NCBI RefSeq assembly: GCF_023091745.1
Contig: NC_068922.1
Span: 24,094,001 to 24,158,000 of the forward strand
DNA length: 64,000 nt
Direction of reading: 5' to 3'
Origin: Budorcas taxicolor
Taxonomy: Eukaryota; Chordata; Mammalia; Artiodactyla; Bovidae
The notes beneath the pieces were generated by a model. That model did not search any database and had not been told where the DNA came from. It saw nothing but the letters and a program-made list of their open reading frames with translations. Below are positions 10,400 to 22,784 of this stretch, one piece after another. The position numbers and the translations under genes were made by a program. Positions within the stretch are counted from its first letter, which is position 1. Every line of letters begins with the position of its first letter.

Positions 10400-12110
10400 A
10401 GTAATTTCAGTTTGTGAAAATCCACCGAACCAAAGACTTACAGTATTTGTGTTTTTCTGTATTACATTATATTTCAACAAACAGTTTTAAACATTTCCTA
10501 TTTAACCTGCTTTTTGAGGAAAAATATGAAAAATTGCAATAGCATACCATATACACATGACAATATGTATTGAGATGTATCGTAGATCAAATAATGTTTG
10601 AAAATTTTACCAAGTCCAATAGACCCAAATCTCTCATTTAAAGCAGACTCTACTTTTAGAAATTTCTCTCCCCTCAAGCCAAAATAACATTTCTTATCTC
10701 TTCAAAATTATAGAGATGTAATGAATTAAATTTTAAAATAGCTCCTCTTTTTGGTCTTACATATTTTTGTCATTAAAAAAATCGTAAAAATTAAATTGGT
10801 ACATATTCCTTGTCGGGCAATTTGGCAGTATCTATAAAAACACAAGATGTTCATAAATTTGATGAAGCAACTTTGGTTTAAGAATCATTCTAGAAATACA
10901 CTGAGAAGTCTGTGGCGGTTTTGCTTTTTAATCATTCAAACACTCAACTTGCAACTAACATACATTTATTGAGTATCTAACTCTGTAGTAGGTGTGAGTT
11001 CTGGGCATACATTCATGAACAAAACAGCTGTAGGCCAGCTTTTCCCCCAAAATTTTTTAGTAATTTATTATAGAGTAAATGCTCCAAATGAAAGAAAAGG
11101 ATTTTAAGGTTAGATAGCAAAAAACAAAGTAAATGTAGTACAAGATTGGTAAATTAAGGACAAGCAAGCTAATATAACTACTGATACACTTACTGATAAG
11201 CCTCAGTAAGAACTGGATGGTAAGGATCCTTGTTCCTCTTTTTCTTGCCCTTAATATGGGTAAATGTTTAGAGTCCTGCTCCATTTCAATAGTAGCTTCT
11301 CCTCACCCTTAAGAAAAGTTTGCCTTACTATCTTTAACAAGTGCCATGAATCATTTTTTCATGTTTTGTTTGTTTTGTTTGTTTTCATGTAATGTTTGAA
11401 AGTTTAATAATTACTTAGGATTTTGTAACTGGAAATATATTTACATATATAGATTTTTTTATTGCCTTCTTAAATAAATTGAGAAGGATCAAAAGTAATC
11501 ATGACATGAACAAGAGTTTTATGTACTTACAGTGCTGTTATAACTGATTGACAGGTGTTATACAAATGAGGTCAAGACATGGAAGTATGACTCCGCCTAT
11601 GTGCAGGTAACAGCACAGGGGGCATAAGCTGCCCTTAAAGAAACAACAAGGTGGGCACAGCAAGAAAGAAAGAAACAAACAAAACAAAACTACAAAGTAA
11701 GGTAAGGAGTGAAAGCTGGAACACCTGCCAGGTAAACATTCATTGACCAGAGGCAAATTAGCTTGAAAAGGCTGAGACCTGGGACACTGTCACATAGACT
11801 GATTTTTTAGATGGCTCTGCAGAAAGCCGTTTCACCCTGGAACCCAGGCTTGAATAATCCCACTGGTGACGGTTAATGGTATGAACCAGTAAGCATTAGG
11901 AAATGAATGTTAAATTGTTTCAAGAGAGTTTAAGAAATGTGAAGATGCGACACTATTCTGCAAACACTTTGTATGAAGACTTTCTTACTTTAAGTTTTGT
12001 TTGTGTATTTTTAATTCAACACACCCGGCTTACTGTGCCTAAAAGACACTCTATAGGGAAAGATGTCTTATTTAAAGGTTAACATCTTAAAGGTTGTTAC
12101 TGATATTTGT
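10400..12110. other. 1.7-kb AT-rich intergenic stretch
   Basis: Weak L2-like text around 10940-11030 (ATTTATTGAGTATCTAACTC), a short (TTTG)n tract near 11360-11385 and an A-rich (GAAA/CAAA) tract near 11660-11695. No gene. Confidence 0.45.
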
Positions 12111-12199
12111 TCATGTTTATTGGTTGCTTTTGATGGGTCAACCACGGTACTAAGCAAGTTTGTATGTACTGTCTTATGTCGCTCACAAAGCATCTGAGG

Positions 12200-12535
12200 T
12201 AGATGCTAATATTAAGCTCATGTCAGCTCTCCCAACAACTTTATGAAGTGATTACTATTTTTTTTTTATATTTACTTATTTGGCTGTGCTGAGTCTTAGT
12301 TGTGGCATATGGTATCTAGTTCCTCGACCAGGAATGGAACTGGAGCCCTCCGTATTGGTAGCTTGGAGTCTTAGCCACTGGACCACCAAGGAAATACTTG
12401 TTACTAGTATTATAAGATCCATTTCACAAATAAAGAAACTTCCCAAGGATGCATAGCAAGTAAGTGGGCAGAAGCAGGATTTGAACTCAGGTTTGTTTCC
12501 ATTCCAAGCTTGAACTCTTAATCATGCTGCTTTAT
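12200..12535 (-). mobile_element. MIR SINE split by a CHR SINE
   Basis: The left piece CAACAACTTTATGAAGTGAT and the right piece CCATTTCACAAATAAAGAAAC with GCATAGCAAGTAAGTGGGCA fit a reverse-complement MIR. The CHR SINE at 12258-12398 separates them. Confidence 0.68.
12258..12398 (-). mobile_element. CHR-type SINE inside MIR
   Basis: Starts with poly(T) and TATTTACTTATTTGGCTGTG; ends CTGGACCACCAAGGAAATAC. The MIR text resumes on the far side, so this insertion is the younger. Confidence 0.85.
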
Positions 12536-12742
12536 CTAAGAAGAAACACAGGGAAAACGTTCTTGAGAGGGTGGCTTCAAGAGGGAAATCCCCTGATCAC
12601 AGATGCGGAGCTGGTGGGCCTTCACTGTCCAGGTGGGGAGACTGAGTCACATGGCTCTCAGTCATCTGCTTAGCAGCTGAGGCAGAGCATGCAACCAGGG
12701 TCTCCAGGCCCACAGACCAATCCTTTGACCTTTGTCTCTAGA

Positions 12743-12850
12743 GTTTTCTTGGTGTGTGTGTGAAATCTTAGTTCCCCAACCAGGGATCTAACTTGTGCCC
12801 CCTGCAGTGGAAGTGTGAGTCCTAACCACTGAATCACCAGGGAAGCCCCC
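12743..12850 (-). mobile_element. CHR-type SINE
   Basis: CTTAGTTCCCCAACCAGGGA to CTGAATCACCAGGGAAGCCC. A (TTTC)n run follows at 12853-12872. Confidence 0.85.
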
Positions 12851-12879
12851 CTTTCCTTTCTTTCTTTCCTTTTTTTAGC

Positions 12880-13580
12880 CATTTATCTCTATACTTGCAG
12901 ACACTTGTGTGGTGGTGATGGAAAACTTATCTTCCAACAAGAGAGCGCTCATATATATTCCATTGTTGGTGAAAAACACCAGTCAGATTTGTATCTTCCA
13001 CGCACCTCTCACTGAATTTTGAACTGTCTTGTCTCTCTGAACAAGAAGTCCATGACTAAAGTTACTACTGAGCTACACCCATCATATTAAGCATCATTAA
13101 AAATTTTTTCTAAATGTATAATCTAGACAAAATGCTTGACTAAGAGCAAGTGGTTGCCATGGCACTTGTTACAGCACTCAGAAAGCACAAACATCTTCCT
13201 AACATAGTTTTTCTAATAAAAACAGAAAGCTGAGAAAGCAGTGAATTTAAGGAGGGTGAGGGCACTGAAGGAAAACCATGCTTCATTATGTTTTTTAAAC
13301 CATACTTCATTATGTTTTTTTAACCATGTTTGATACCATTGTTTAAGCCTCAGTGAATATCATAGCTATCTTCAGATGGAGTCAGACACCTGGAACTTGC
13401 CTCTGTGTATTTGGAGTGTCTTATGCCCATCTTACTGTTAACTATAGACAGATGATCCTCAAAACTACTTACTAATCAGGTCTGCAGGGTAATTACTCCA
13501 TCACTAAATATACATGAAGTGTCTTACCAGGGGAGAATACCACAGATAGGCTGAGAGAAATGGACTTTAAAATCACCTAG
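12880..13580. other. Intergenic with a 24-bp imperfect tandem repeat
   Basis: No gene. ACCATGCTTCATTATG-T(n) at 13275-13298 is repeated with small changes at 13299-13323. An (AC)n run lies just right, at about 13592-13611. Confidence 0.55.
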
Positions 13581-13782
13581 CCCAGAACGTTTTACAAACA
13601 CACACACACACACGCCTCTTTCTACACAAGACAAAGTGATATCTAGTTGTTTTACTGATTAATGTGTTTTCCTAGAAGCCTCTCTAAGGATTCCTCATGA
13701 AACAATTCAGGGGAAGATTATTAATAATCCCTGAACACCCCCACCCAAATATGGTTTTCTCCCCTGTGGTCAGCTGTTGCAG

Positions 13783-13802
13783 CCCCCCCCCCCCCCCCCC
13801 CC
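13783..13802. repeat. Poly(C) homopolymer, 20 bases
   Basis: An uninterrupted run of 20 C, with GCCC after it. The opposite strand is G20, capable of G-quadruplex formation. Confidence 0.9.
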
Positions 13803-13809
13803 GCCCAAT

Positions 13810-14305
13810 CTATTTCCCTTGAGAAAGAAAAAAACAAACAAAAATGGGAAACCATTGACCTCCTGACACTGTCCCGGCATTCACAGCCCAGCCAAATTAT
13901 TCTGCTCTTAGATTATAAGCAGTCTCGAATATCAAGCTCAGACAAGGCCACTCTGAGACCAGGATCAAATGAAACAAAGCAAGGCCATTTCTTCATTCTG
14001 TCTCAGCACAGACAAAGCTAGGCCACTGTACAAGCCACAGAATAGAAAACACTCACTTCCCTACTGAATGAACGATGGCTGTGTCTGTACCAGGCAGAGA
14101 AATGCCTCTGCTTTCTGGAAACATCCAATATGGAGTGAAGCCCCACTTCCTTAGACCCTCCCAGAAGTTACCCAGCTGGGTTCTTCCAACCAGATTCTAA
14201 CACCCTTTCACAGAAATGCCTCGTGACTCTAGGCAGTGTGTGTTCTCCTGGCTGTGATGAGTAATACACCAACTTGTTCAGCCACAGGTGGTCTTCCGCT
14301 GGAAG
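13810..14305. other. Intergenic, nothing recognised
   Basis: Balanced base composition, no repeat family recognised, no coding signal. Confidence 0.4.
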
Positions 14306-14319
14306 GAACTGACTCCGCA

Positions 14320-14500
14320 CAGCATGGACCCAATGTTTTGGTTATTTTATCTGCCTACATTTTCTCTCATCTCCTCAACTAGACAGCAGGCTTCCAGAGG
14401 ACAGAGACCTGTGCTACCCTCACTTAGATTCAGAGTACCTAGGCTTTCTCTGGACTTTAGTAGATGCTCAATATTTGCATATTATATTAATGAAGGTTGG
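14320..14500 (+). mobile_element. L2-like ancient LINE 3' end
   Basis: CTAGACAGCAGGCTTCCAGA then AGGACAGAGACC and TAGTAGATGCTCAATATTTG follow the L2 3'-end pattern. Confidence 0.5.
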
Positions 14501-15995
14501 AGGGTGGGGAACGGGAGTAAACTCATATTCACTGCGCTCCTCCCATCTCTCCTAGAAGAGAGGAATTCAGCAGTTAGGTAGTCATCAGCCTATGGGAAGG
14601 AAGAACTAACAACATACACTGGAAGATGTATATAAAACCACATCATAAACCATACTTACTCTTATCCTAACATTACTCTTAGCAGTAATAAAACTCATCC
14701 CCTGAATTTTGGATTTCAGCTTGTGCCTATCAACAGCTGTGAAGATGTTTTCTTAGTTCCCCACCCCCCAGCATTCTTAATTGCTTTATTGTTTTGCTCT
14801 CTAATTACAAAAGCAATACCTATCTATTTCAGTATTTGAGAACTTTGGAAAACGTAGGCTACAAAGAAGAAAGTAAATCCATGTCCTGTTCTCAAAGCAG
14901 GGTCCTTTCCTCCAAATTCAAGTTTACATCACTTTGTGGTTTGGAGATTGAGGCTCAATATTTAAGTATTTAGAGCTTTAAAGAGCAGTGCAAATTGCGT
15001 TGGGTGATTAAGAAAGGAACTGTCGAAGGTACTGAGTGAGAGGATACAGGAATGCTGGCATCCTGCCTTGCCAATCAGCCAGTCACCTTCCTGTCTCTTA
15101 GGTTTGTTCATCCCACCATGAATAATGGCCACAGGAAACAAAGTTTCTCTTTATTATTTGTGACTGCACTTTGGAGAACCTGAGTAAAGCAGGGTTCAAG
15201 TTGAAAGTTAGGCTGCAGAGCAATGGGACAGTTAGGGGTGGAGGGGACAGGAAAGGTGGTGGAGAAGTAGTGGGAGGCGGGGAATGCTTCCTATGTCAAG
15301 ACCGCAGTCCAAGTCTTGTGGCCCAGTCTAACATACAGTTCAGAAACTGTTAGCCATGACCAGCAGGCTCAGAAATATATATCTATATAGATTTTTTTTC
15401 CATCTCTTTTCCATCCATGATAATTTCTTTTATTATCTTCTCCAATGGTCTGCAATCCTTTGAGAGGGTTCATCTGACCAAATCACATATATTGGGAAAG
15501 CATCAGTTGCAACTTTCTATTTCCTTTTTCCTCTTGCAAAATTGAGCCACACACTTATCAGATAAAAATCATTATCAAAGAGTTGACAGTATAAAAACTG
15601 TACAGACTAGTACTGTACTTCTAATGCTAATAAGCAAAAATGTTGATACCAACAAACAATATTTTTAAGTAATACAGACACTTTAGCACTATTCACTCTT
15701 CTTATTGCTCACTAAAATTTAGCAGTTACTCTGTACTTATGCATGATGTTAATTATGTGTTAGGCTGATAAAATTTGGGTTGTTATAACTCTAGCAGGTT
15801 GGAACACACTGGTAACCATCTGCTCCATCTAATAAATCTCAGGAATCCCTATGATGTCATCAGCAGCCAATCAGAGCTTCTGTTGACATTTAGTCATTCG
15901 ACTAAATAACTGTTTGCTTCCTACCATGTGCCAGGCATGTACTGAGAACTGTCCCAAGATAGATGAATGAGACAAGCCCTTTGTGGAGAGCTCAC
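14500..15995. other. Intergenic, largely unassigned
   Basis: No gene. Weak L2-like text at about 15895-15990 (TACCATGTGCCAGGCATGTA). A 60-codon open frame at 15171-15353 is Gly-rich low complexity and not called. Confidence 0.45.
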
Positions 15996-16003
15996 AGTGA
16001 CTT

Positions 16004-16490
16004 TTTGTTGTTGTTCAGTTGCCAAGTCAGGTCTGACTCTTTGAGACTGACCCCATGAACTACAGCATGCCAGGCTTCCCTCTCCTTCACTATATCCTGG
16101 AGTTTGCTTAAACTCATATCCATTCAGTCAGTGATGCCACCCAACCGTCTCATCCTCTGTCACCCCCTTCTCCTCTTGCCATTAATCTTTCCCAGCATCA
16201 GAGTCTTTTCAGCTCTTCACATCAGGTGGCCAAAGTATTGGAGCTTCATCAGTCCTTCCAATGAATATTCAGGGTTGCTTTCCATTAGGATTGACTAGTT
16301 TGATGTCCTTGTTGTCCAAGGCACTCTTAAGAGTTTCTCCAACACCACAGTTCAAAAGATCAATTCATTGGCAATCAGCCTTCTTATGGTCCAACTCTCA
16401 CATCCATTTATGACTACTGGGAAAACCATAGCTTTGACTATATGGACCTTTGTTGGCAAAGTGATGCCTCTGCTTTTTAATAAGCTGTCT
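16004..16490 (-). mobile_element. BovB LINE 3' fragment with TSD
   Basis: Begins with a GTT-rich tail then GTTCAGTTGCCAAGTCAG. Perfect 8-bp TSD AGTGACTT at 15996-16003 and 16491-16498 defines the insertion. 5'-truncated and diverged. Confidence 0.9.
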
Positions 16491-16499
16491 AGTGACTTA

Positions 16500-17044
16500 C
16501 CAAAACAGTAACCACACTGTCAATATATTACAGTGAAAAGCAAAGAAACTGATATTTAACTAACTTGTGTAACATTATGAAATTATGATTTTTACTCATC
16601 TTTCAAAAACATTAAAAATAGCTCTAATTTCCCATTATTATGTTCCTGGACTCCTGCTGGGGACCACTGATTATGCCACAAATTTTAGCAACTAACACCA
16701 ATGTCTCAATAGGTCAGAATCTCTATTCTCAGTCTTATTATTATTTGTCTATGGTTTTAAACATGTCTTAAATATGTAGAGCTCTTAGATATGTTATAAA
16801 ATAAGGAGAAATATAATAAACTACTTGGAAGTTGTGAAACATATCTGAGTTAAGTGATTGCTTCCAACTGGATCCCAAGGTGTTGAAGTCATTATAGTTT
16901 TTCTTCGGATGGTCTTGGATGGAAAACTCCAGTCTTTAGTGGCATAAACTTAAAGTTACTCTTTAAAATAAGATACTTTTTAAGAACTTTATATATTTGG
17001 AGCCTCCTTTCTACTCATGTCAGAGATTATCACTCTATTTAGTT
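16500..17044. other. Intergenic, nothing recognised
   Basis: AT-rich, no open frame of note. Confidence 0.45.
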
Positions 17045-17060
17045 AATTGCTGATCTGATT

Positions 17061-17274
17061 AATTGGGGCTTGCCTGGTGACTCTTAACATTAATCAATCT
17101 GCCTGCAATGCAGGAGACCCAAGTTCAGTCCTTGGGTTGGGAAGATGCCATGGAGAAGGGAATGGCTACCCACTCCAGTATTCTTGCCTCGAAAATTCCA
17201 AAGACAGAGGAACCTGGTGGGCTACAGTCCATGGGGTTGCACAGAGCTGGACATGACTGAGCAATTAACACAGC
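17061..17274 (+). mobile_element. Bov-tA SINE with 16-bp TSD
   Basis: Perfect TSD AATTGCTGATCTGATT at 17045-17060 and 17275-17290, among the longest clean TSDs here. Element runs GGGGCTTGCCTGGTGACTCT to GACATGACTGAGCAATTAACAC. Confidence 0.94.
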
Positions 17275-17439
17275 AATTGCTGATCTGATTCAGCTGACAC
17301 ACTCCTTTTTCAGTTTCAATAAGGTTTTCAGATGGGTCCTGAAATTTCATTCTAAAATCACCCAAAGATCTTCAAGATCAATGCTAATTAGAGTCATCTT
17401 CATCACAAAGATCTGCTCATGAGAGTGAATGGAGTTTCC

Positions 17440-17680
17440 TTTCTCCTCAGGAAAACCTTGGACCTGGGAGCAATATGGCACAACATTAAAGAGTGCTTGC
17501 TCTGGAGTGGGACTGCCTAGGGTTCAAACCTCTCTCTTGCCACTTACTGTATACTCCGTACCTTAATTTTCTCATCTGTAAAGTGGTATAAATAATAGTG
17601 ATTATCTCATAAAATGAAAAATTCTTATTAAACAGAGCCTGGAACACACTGAGGGTTCAATAATGTTAGTCATTAGTATG
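17440..17680 (+). mobile_element. MIR SINE
   Basis: GAGTGCTTGCTCTGGAGTGG, GCCACTTACTGTATACTCC and TTTTCTCATCTGTAAAGTGG match MIR in consensus order. It is nearly full-length, so among the clearest MIR copies here. Confidence 0.75.
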
Positions 17681-17787
17681 TGGTTTTGTTCAAAAGAGTT
17701 TTGTTTAAAACAGTATTTCTTGATGTGTAGGTAATCAGCAAATTTCTCAAGCAGTGGCTTGAGGAGAGGTAGGCTCCCCAGATAAGT

Positions 17788-17912
17788 ACCTTTTTTTTAG
17801 TCTGCCCCTGAGTTTCGTGTGGGATCTTAATTCCCCTACCAGGGATCAAACCCATTGCCACTGCAGTGGAAGCATGGCATCCTAACCACTGGACCATTAG
17901 TGTAGTAGCCCC
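17788..17912 (-). mobile_element. CHR-type SINE
   Basis: CTTAATTCCCCTACCAGGGA to CTAACCACTGGACCATTAGT. A poly(T) run of about 18 follows at 17917-17934. Confidence 0.82.
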
Positions 17913-18078
17913 AGGTTTTTTTTTTTTTTTTTTAATTGTTTTTTAATTTAAAAAAAAGTCCTTTGATCTTGGCTTATTATTGAGTAAACAGAGATCCAGT
18001 GGGGAGTTGCTTTCTTCCTAGTTGGCTTTTCAGGAGTAATGCAAAAATTTCTATGTACTTAAAACTTTGCTTCTTGAG

Positions 18079-18201
18079 ACTGCTGCTGCTAAGTTGCTTC
18101 CGTCGTGTCCGACTCTGTGCGACCCCATAGACGGCAGCCCATCAGGCTCCCCCGTCCCTGGGATTCTCCAGGCAAGAACACTGGAGTGGGTTGCCATGTC
18201 C
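18079..18201 (-). mobile_element. Bov-A2-type SINE unit with CTG tail
   Basis: CTGCTGCTGCTAAGTTGCTT left end (AGC tail in reverse), ending GGGTTGCCATGTCC. GAGACT flanks both sides, a likely short TSD. Confidence 0.88.
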
Positions 18202-18204
18202 GAG

Positions 18205-19180
18205 ACTAGTGTTGTTGTTTTTTTCCCCCAAGTATCAAATAACGACTGATAGAATGATTGACAACCAAGAACATTCTGCCCATGTCCTACTATCATACTT
18301 ACAAAGACTCCATTAAACAAATCAATATATATGTTCATGATAGCCAAGTTGCAAATAAATTCAATATCCTTAATGTTGTAGTGAAGGGACCACAGTTTTA
18401 GCAACACGTATTGACTCATCTTGCATCTCTCTGAGACATTTGTAACCTTCCAAACTCTTCCTAAAGTTAATCCTCTTCTGAGAAAGAGTCCAAGTAAATG
18501 GTACAGGGTGGTATTTTTGAAGCTCTGATCTCACTTACAGAGCCAGAGATAGAGGGAATTTCTCCCTGGAAAAAAGAAAGCAAAAGCAAAAGCACAAAAC
18601 AAGCCCTACAGAAAAAGAAAAGTTTTTATTTTCCACAAAGTATTTAGAGATTTTTTTTCCTGTTCTCATTTTCCTGGCCCTGGAGATGCATGAGTGCCTG
18701 AAATGGGAAGGAGGACTGCATTCCAACTTTTTGAAAAAATAAACTTAGCAACCCAGAAATGTTTAACCAGAAGCTATTTCAGTGAGTGATAAATCTTTAC
18801 ATGAGTGAGATTTACAGAGTGACGGCAGAAGTTTTGCAGTAAATGAACAAATTTAGAATAGTGTAGGTTAGAAAGTCTCACGGGATAACAAGAATAGCTT
18901 TTTTCAACTTGGAGGATTACTCAAATATCTCGGGGGAGATTGTTTCACTTAAGCTCTCAGTTTTAGACCAGCAATCCCTGACATCAGAAAGAGGAAGATG
19001 CAGAATGCCAATTTAGTTATTTGATTTTTTTTTATAAGAAAAATGGAAAATGCTCAGACTCAATTTACTCAGGTAGAAGGGACATGCTTTTACTCAAGAA
19101 TTATGGCCAACTAAGGGAATGAGACCATTTTGAGGAAGTAAAGGTTGAAAACTGTGTTGATAAAATGCCAAGTAATTCAT
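18205..19180. other. Intergenic, nothing recognised
   Basis: No gene or clear repeat family. A-rich tract at 18570-18600. Confidence 0.45.
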
Positions 19181-19474
19181 TCTCCTTCAGCAGCTTTATT
19201 GAGATATAATTCACATGCGATGCAATTCACCAGTTTAAAGCATGCATTCAGTGTTTAAAAATATATTTACAAAGTTGTGCAACCATCACTGTAATCTAAT
19301 TTTAGAACGTTGTCACCACCTCCCGAAGAAACCTTTTACCCAACATCAGGAACTCCCACTTCCCCATCTCTCTGCATCCCCACTCTGCTGCCCCCTAAGA
19401 CCTAGGCAACCCTAATCTACTTTCTGTCTCTATGGATTGGTGTTTATTTTGATTAAAGATTGTTCAGTGATAAG

Positions 19475-19593
19475 GTTTTTTTTTAATTGTTGTTTGCTTT
19501 CACATGCAATCCTAGTTCCCCCAAAAGGGATGGAACTCATGCCACCTGCAGTTCAAATGCAGAGCCCTAACTACTGGATCACCAGGGAAGTCT
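19475..19593 (-). mobile_element. CHR-type SINE inside L1
   Basis: Poly(T) and ATCCTAGTTCCCCCAAAAGG, ending CTGGATCACCAGGGAAGTCT. Confidence 0.82.
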
Positions 19594-19752
19594 CATATAT
19601 AATTGTGGTTTTGATTCACACTTCCTTAAAGACAATAGTGTTGAGTATCGTTTCATGTGCTGACACTTCCTTTGGAGAAATGTTTATTAAAACCGTTAGC
19701 TTATTTTTAAAATTAGGTTGTCTTTTTTATTGTTGCATAGAGGAGGTCTTTA

Positions 19753-19959
19753 TGGGCTTCCCTGTGTCTCAGAGGTAAGGAATCCACCTGCCAATTCAGG
19801 AGACTGGGGTTCCAACCCTGGGTCAGGAAGCTCCCCGGGAGGAGGGTATGGCAATCTACCCCAGTATTCTTGCCTGGCAAATGCCATGGACTGAGGAGCC
19901 CGGCAGGCTACAGTCCGTGGGGTCGCAAAGTCGGGCACGACTGACTGACTAAACAACAA
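19753..19959 (+). mobile_element. Bov-tA SINE inside L1, with TSD
   Basis: GGGCTTCCCTGTGTCTCAGA head. TSD GAGGTCTTTA at 19743-19752 and 19960-19969, both inside the L1 text. Confidence 0.92.
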
Positions 19960-20313
19960 GAGGTCTTTACAGATTATGGAGAAGCCCCTTATCAGATATG
20001 TGATTTGCAAATATTTTCTTTCATTCTGTGGGTTGTCTTTTCACTTAATATTCTTTGACCACTCCTTATTCTTGGAAACTCAGTTCAGTTCAAGGTTACC
20101 TCAACAGATCTGATTCTCCTTAAACTTGAGCATCTTTAGTTACAACCTCCCCATTTTTTTTCCCCCAATAGGCAGTCTAATAATACATTCTCACTTCATT
20201 GTATGTCTTTTCCCACCAAAAAGAAAAAAAAAAAAGTAGTTCTGGTAAAATTGTCTCCTCTAATCCTTGGTTTCCTTCAGAAAACATGATCTCAGAGCTC
20301 AATGGGAAAGCCT

Positions 20314-20644
20314 CAGTTTAGTTCAGTTCAGTCACTCAGTGTCCGACTTTTTGTGACCCCACGGACTGCAGCATGCCAGGCTTCCCTGTCCATCACCAAC
20401 TCCCGGAGCACGCTCAAACTCATGTCCATCGAGTCAGTGAGGCCATCCAACCATCTCATCTTCTGTCATCCCCTTCTCCTCCTGCCTTCAATCTTTCCCA
20501 GCATCAGGGTTTTTTCCAATGAGTCAGTTCTTTGCATCAGGTGGCCAAAGTATTGGAGTTCCAGCTTCAGCATTGGTCCTCCCAATGAATATTCAGGATT
20601 GAGTTCCTTTAGGATTGACTGGTTTGATCTCCTTGCAGTCTACC
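20314..20644 (-). mobile_element. BovB LINE 3' fragment with TSD
   Basis: GTTCAGTTCAGTCACTCAGT near the left edge. TSD CAATGGGAAAGCCT at 20300-20313 against CAATGGGAAGCCT at 20645-20657, one-base indel. About 330 bp, strongly 5'-truncated. Confidence 0.9.
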
Positions 20645-20659
20645 CAATGGGAAGCCTAC

Positions 20660-21678
20660 CCATTGTCTAAATACAGCAGCTCTCCCCTATTTGTAACAAG
20701 AAATGTTTTCAACTTTCTATTTGAGAAAAGGTTCTAGACATTTGGATCAAGAAAATATTCAGAAGGCTGAAGGCACCCTTTCTCATTTTCAGGCATTCAT
20801 TTTGAATTGGGTCATTATTTAAGGTTGATCACATTGTTTTCATCAAGAATACAGAATAGTTTTTCCACTCAAGAGTAGAAACATAACTAGGTATCATGGC
20901 CTATATAAGTAAATTCAAAGAATATTCTTAATTAAATATGATGCAATTAATTACACTAGTTATTAGTATATATTTTAAGGTGTAAGATTTATCTACCTCT
21001 TTTAGTTCTAAATGTTCATATGAATTATTTATCTCTCTCTTATGGTATGATAGATGTGATTCAGGTTCCTTGAATAAAAAAATATATCAAAACCAACATT
21101 AATTAAAGACACTCTAATCATGACATTTAGGGAAGTGGTAGATTAAATATGGATCATCTGTTTAAAAAATAGTACAATTCAGTCATACCTTGCACATTTT
21201 TAATACACAAAAATGTTTGTTGATTAATAGAGAAAGGATATAAAATTTGTATAACTAGATGCATATTAACCAGGAAAAGGAACTGATCATTGCCTAAGCT
21301 TCATAAAGCTTGTAATCCAGGAAATGGGCAAGTAACTGAATGGTACACAGACCTGTGTGGAACAAGCATCATCTAAACTGAGACCTTGTGGGTGAATTCG
21401 AGTGACCCAGATGCAGTGTTCAGCAAAGAGAGCGGTATGGGCAAAAGCCTGGAAATGAAAGAGAGAAAGAATTCAATTAGGAAATTTACTGTCATTTCCT
21501 ATGACTGGAGGATAAAGGGAAGACAAATCAAAAGTGCTGGGAGGTGAGGGCTGAAAAGGAACCTGAGACCTTGACCACCAAGCCATGGGGAGCCGCACAG
21601 GATCTTAAGCAGAGGAGGGTAACAGGATGAGATTTGAAGTTTTTGAGAACATAGAATTACTTGGGAAAAGTGGTTAAA
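20660..21678. other. 1-kb AT-rich intergenic stretch
   Basis: No gene and no repeat I can name. Confidence 0.45.
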
Positions 21679-21685
21679 CTACAGA

Positions 21686-22032
21686 GTGCTTGTACTTAGT
21701 CGCTCAGTCATGTATGACGTTTTGACCCTGTGGACTGCAACCCACCAGGCTCCTCTGTCCATGGAATTTTCCCGGCAAGAATACTGGAGTGGGTTGCCAT
21801 TTCCTTCTCCAGGGGATCTTCCCAACTCAGGGATCTAACCCAAGTCTCCTGTATTGGGGTAGTTTTTTAAAATATATTTACTTACGTGGCTGTGCTGGGT
21901 CTTAGTTGTGGCAAGCAGGATCTTCCATCTTTTGTTGCAGCAAGTGGGATCTAGTTCCCTGACCAGGGATCGAACCTGGGTCCCCTGCGTTTGGATCATG
22001 GCGTCTCAGTCACTGGACCACTAGGGAAGTCC
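21686..22032 (-). mobile_element. Bov-A unit joined to a CHR-type SINE
   Basis: 21688-21860 is a reverse Bov-tA lacking its tRNA-derived head. It runs directly into a reverse CHR SINE (21862-22032, ending GACCACTAGGGAAGTCCC). The pair is bracketed by CTACAGA at 21679-21685 and 22033-22039, so it may have inserted as one unit, or one of the two TSDs has been lost. Confidence 0.75.
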
Positions 22033-22041
22033 CTACAGAAT

Positions 22042-22560
22042 AGCTTTGAATAAGTTTGAATTATTTTTTATTTCTCTATAGTGCAGTTTTATATCAGTAT
22101 AATAATTGTGTGTGTGTGTAACAAGTAAGTGGAGATTTCATGGGAAGGCCTTTGAAGAATGTTAAAAATGTGTGTCTTGGGTGGAAGTATACATAAAGAT
22201 TTGAGAAGACATAAAACTGTCATGAGGGTAGCATCTTTATACTGAGATTTTTCTCAAAGACCTTTTTGAAATGAAATTACAGAAACTATTGTGAAGTTAC
22301 TTTGCCAGCCATAGTCTGGACATCCTCCCAGAAGTGACATTAAAAATATTTACTAGCCAAAGAATACAAGCAAGCACCAATTAATCAAAAAAGATTCAGA
22401 GCACAGAGCTGGAGGCTCCCTGCTGGTTTCTAAGGGTGGGGGTGAGTGCTGAAGAGGAACCACTGACGCTAGAGCAGCTGGAAAACCTTGGAGGTCAGAG
22501 GTTGTTGGCTGTTTCTCAAGGAATATGGAACTATTTCAATATTTTATTACCAACCAGTAT
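22042..22560. other. Intergenic, nothing recognised
   Basis: Short (TG)n at about 22108-22120; otherwise unassigned. Confidence 0.45.
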
Positions 22561-22562
22561 GA

Positions 22563-22778
22563 AGGGTTCCCTGGTGACTCAGATGGTAAAGAGTCTGCCT
22601 ACAATGTGGGAGACCTGGGTTTAATCCCTGTATCAGGAAGATCCACAGGAGAAGGAAATGGCAACCCATTCTAGTACTCTTGCCTGGAAAATCCCATGGA
22701 TGGAGGAGCTTGGAGGACTAGAGTCCATGGGGTCGCAAAGAGTTGGACATGACTGAGCAACTTCACTTTCACTTTCAT
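22563..22778 (+). mobile_element. Bov-tA SINE
   Basis: GGGTTCCCTGGTGACTCAGA to GACATGACTGAGCAACTTCA plus an (ACTTTC)n tail. Confidence 0.92.
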
Positions 22779-22784
22779 ATGACC

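Larger units (their letters stand above)
19185..20062 (-). mobile_element. Old L1 (L1M-type) 3' region, interrupted twice
   Basis: 19185-19470 is an L1 3' UTR (AGCTTTATTGAGATATAATTC, AAGTTGTGCAACCATCACTG). The pieces at 19594-19752 and 19970-20062 (AATATTTTCTTTCATTCTGT) come from further into the same element. A CHR SINE and a Bov-tA SINE split it. An internal segment seems missing between the first two pieces. Confidence 0.75.
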
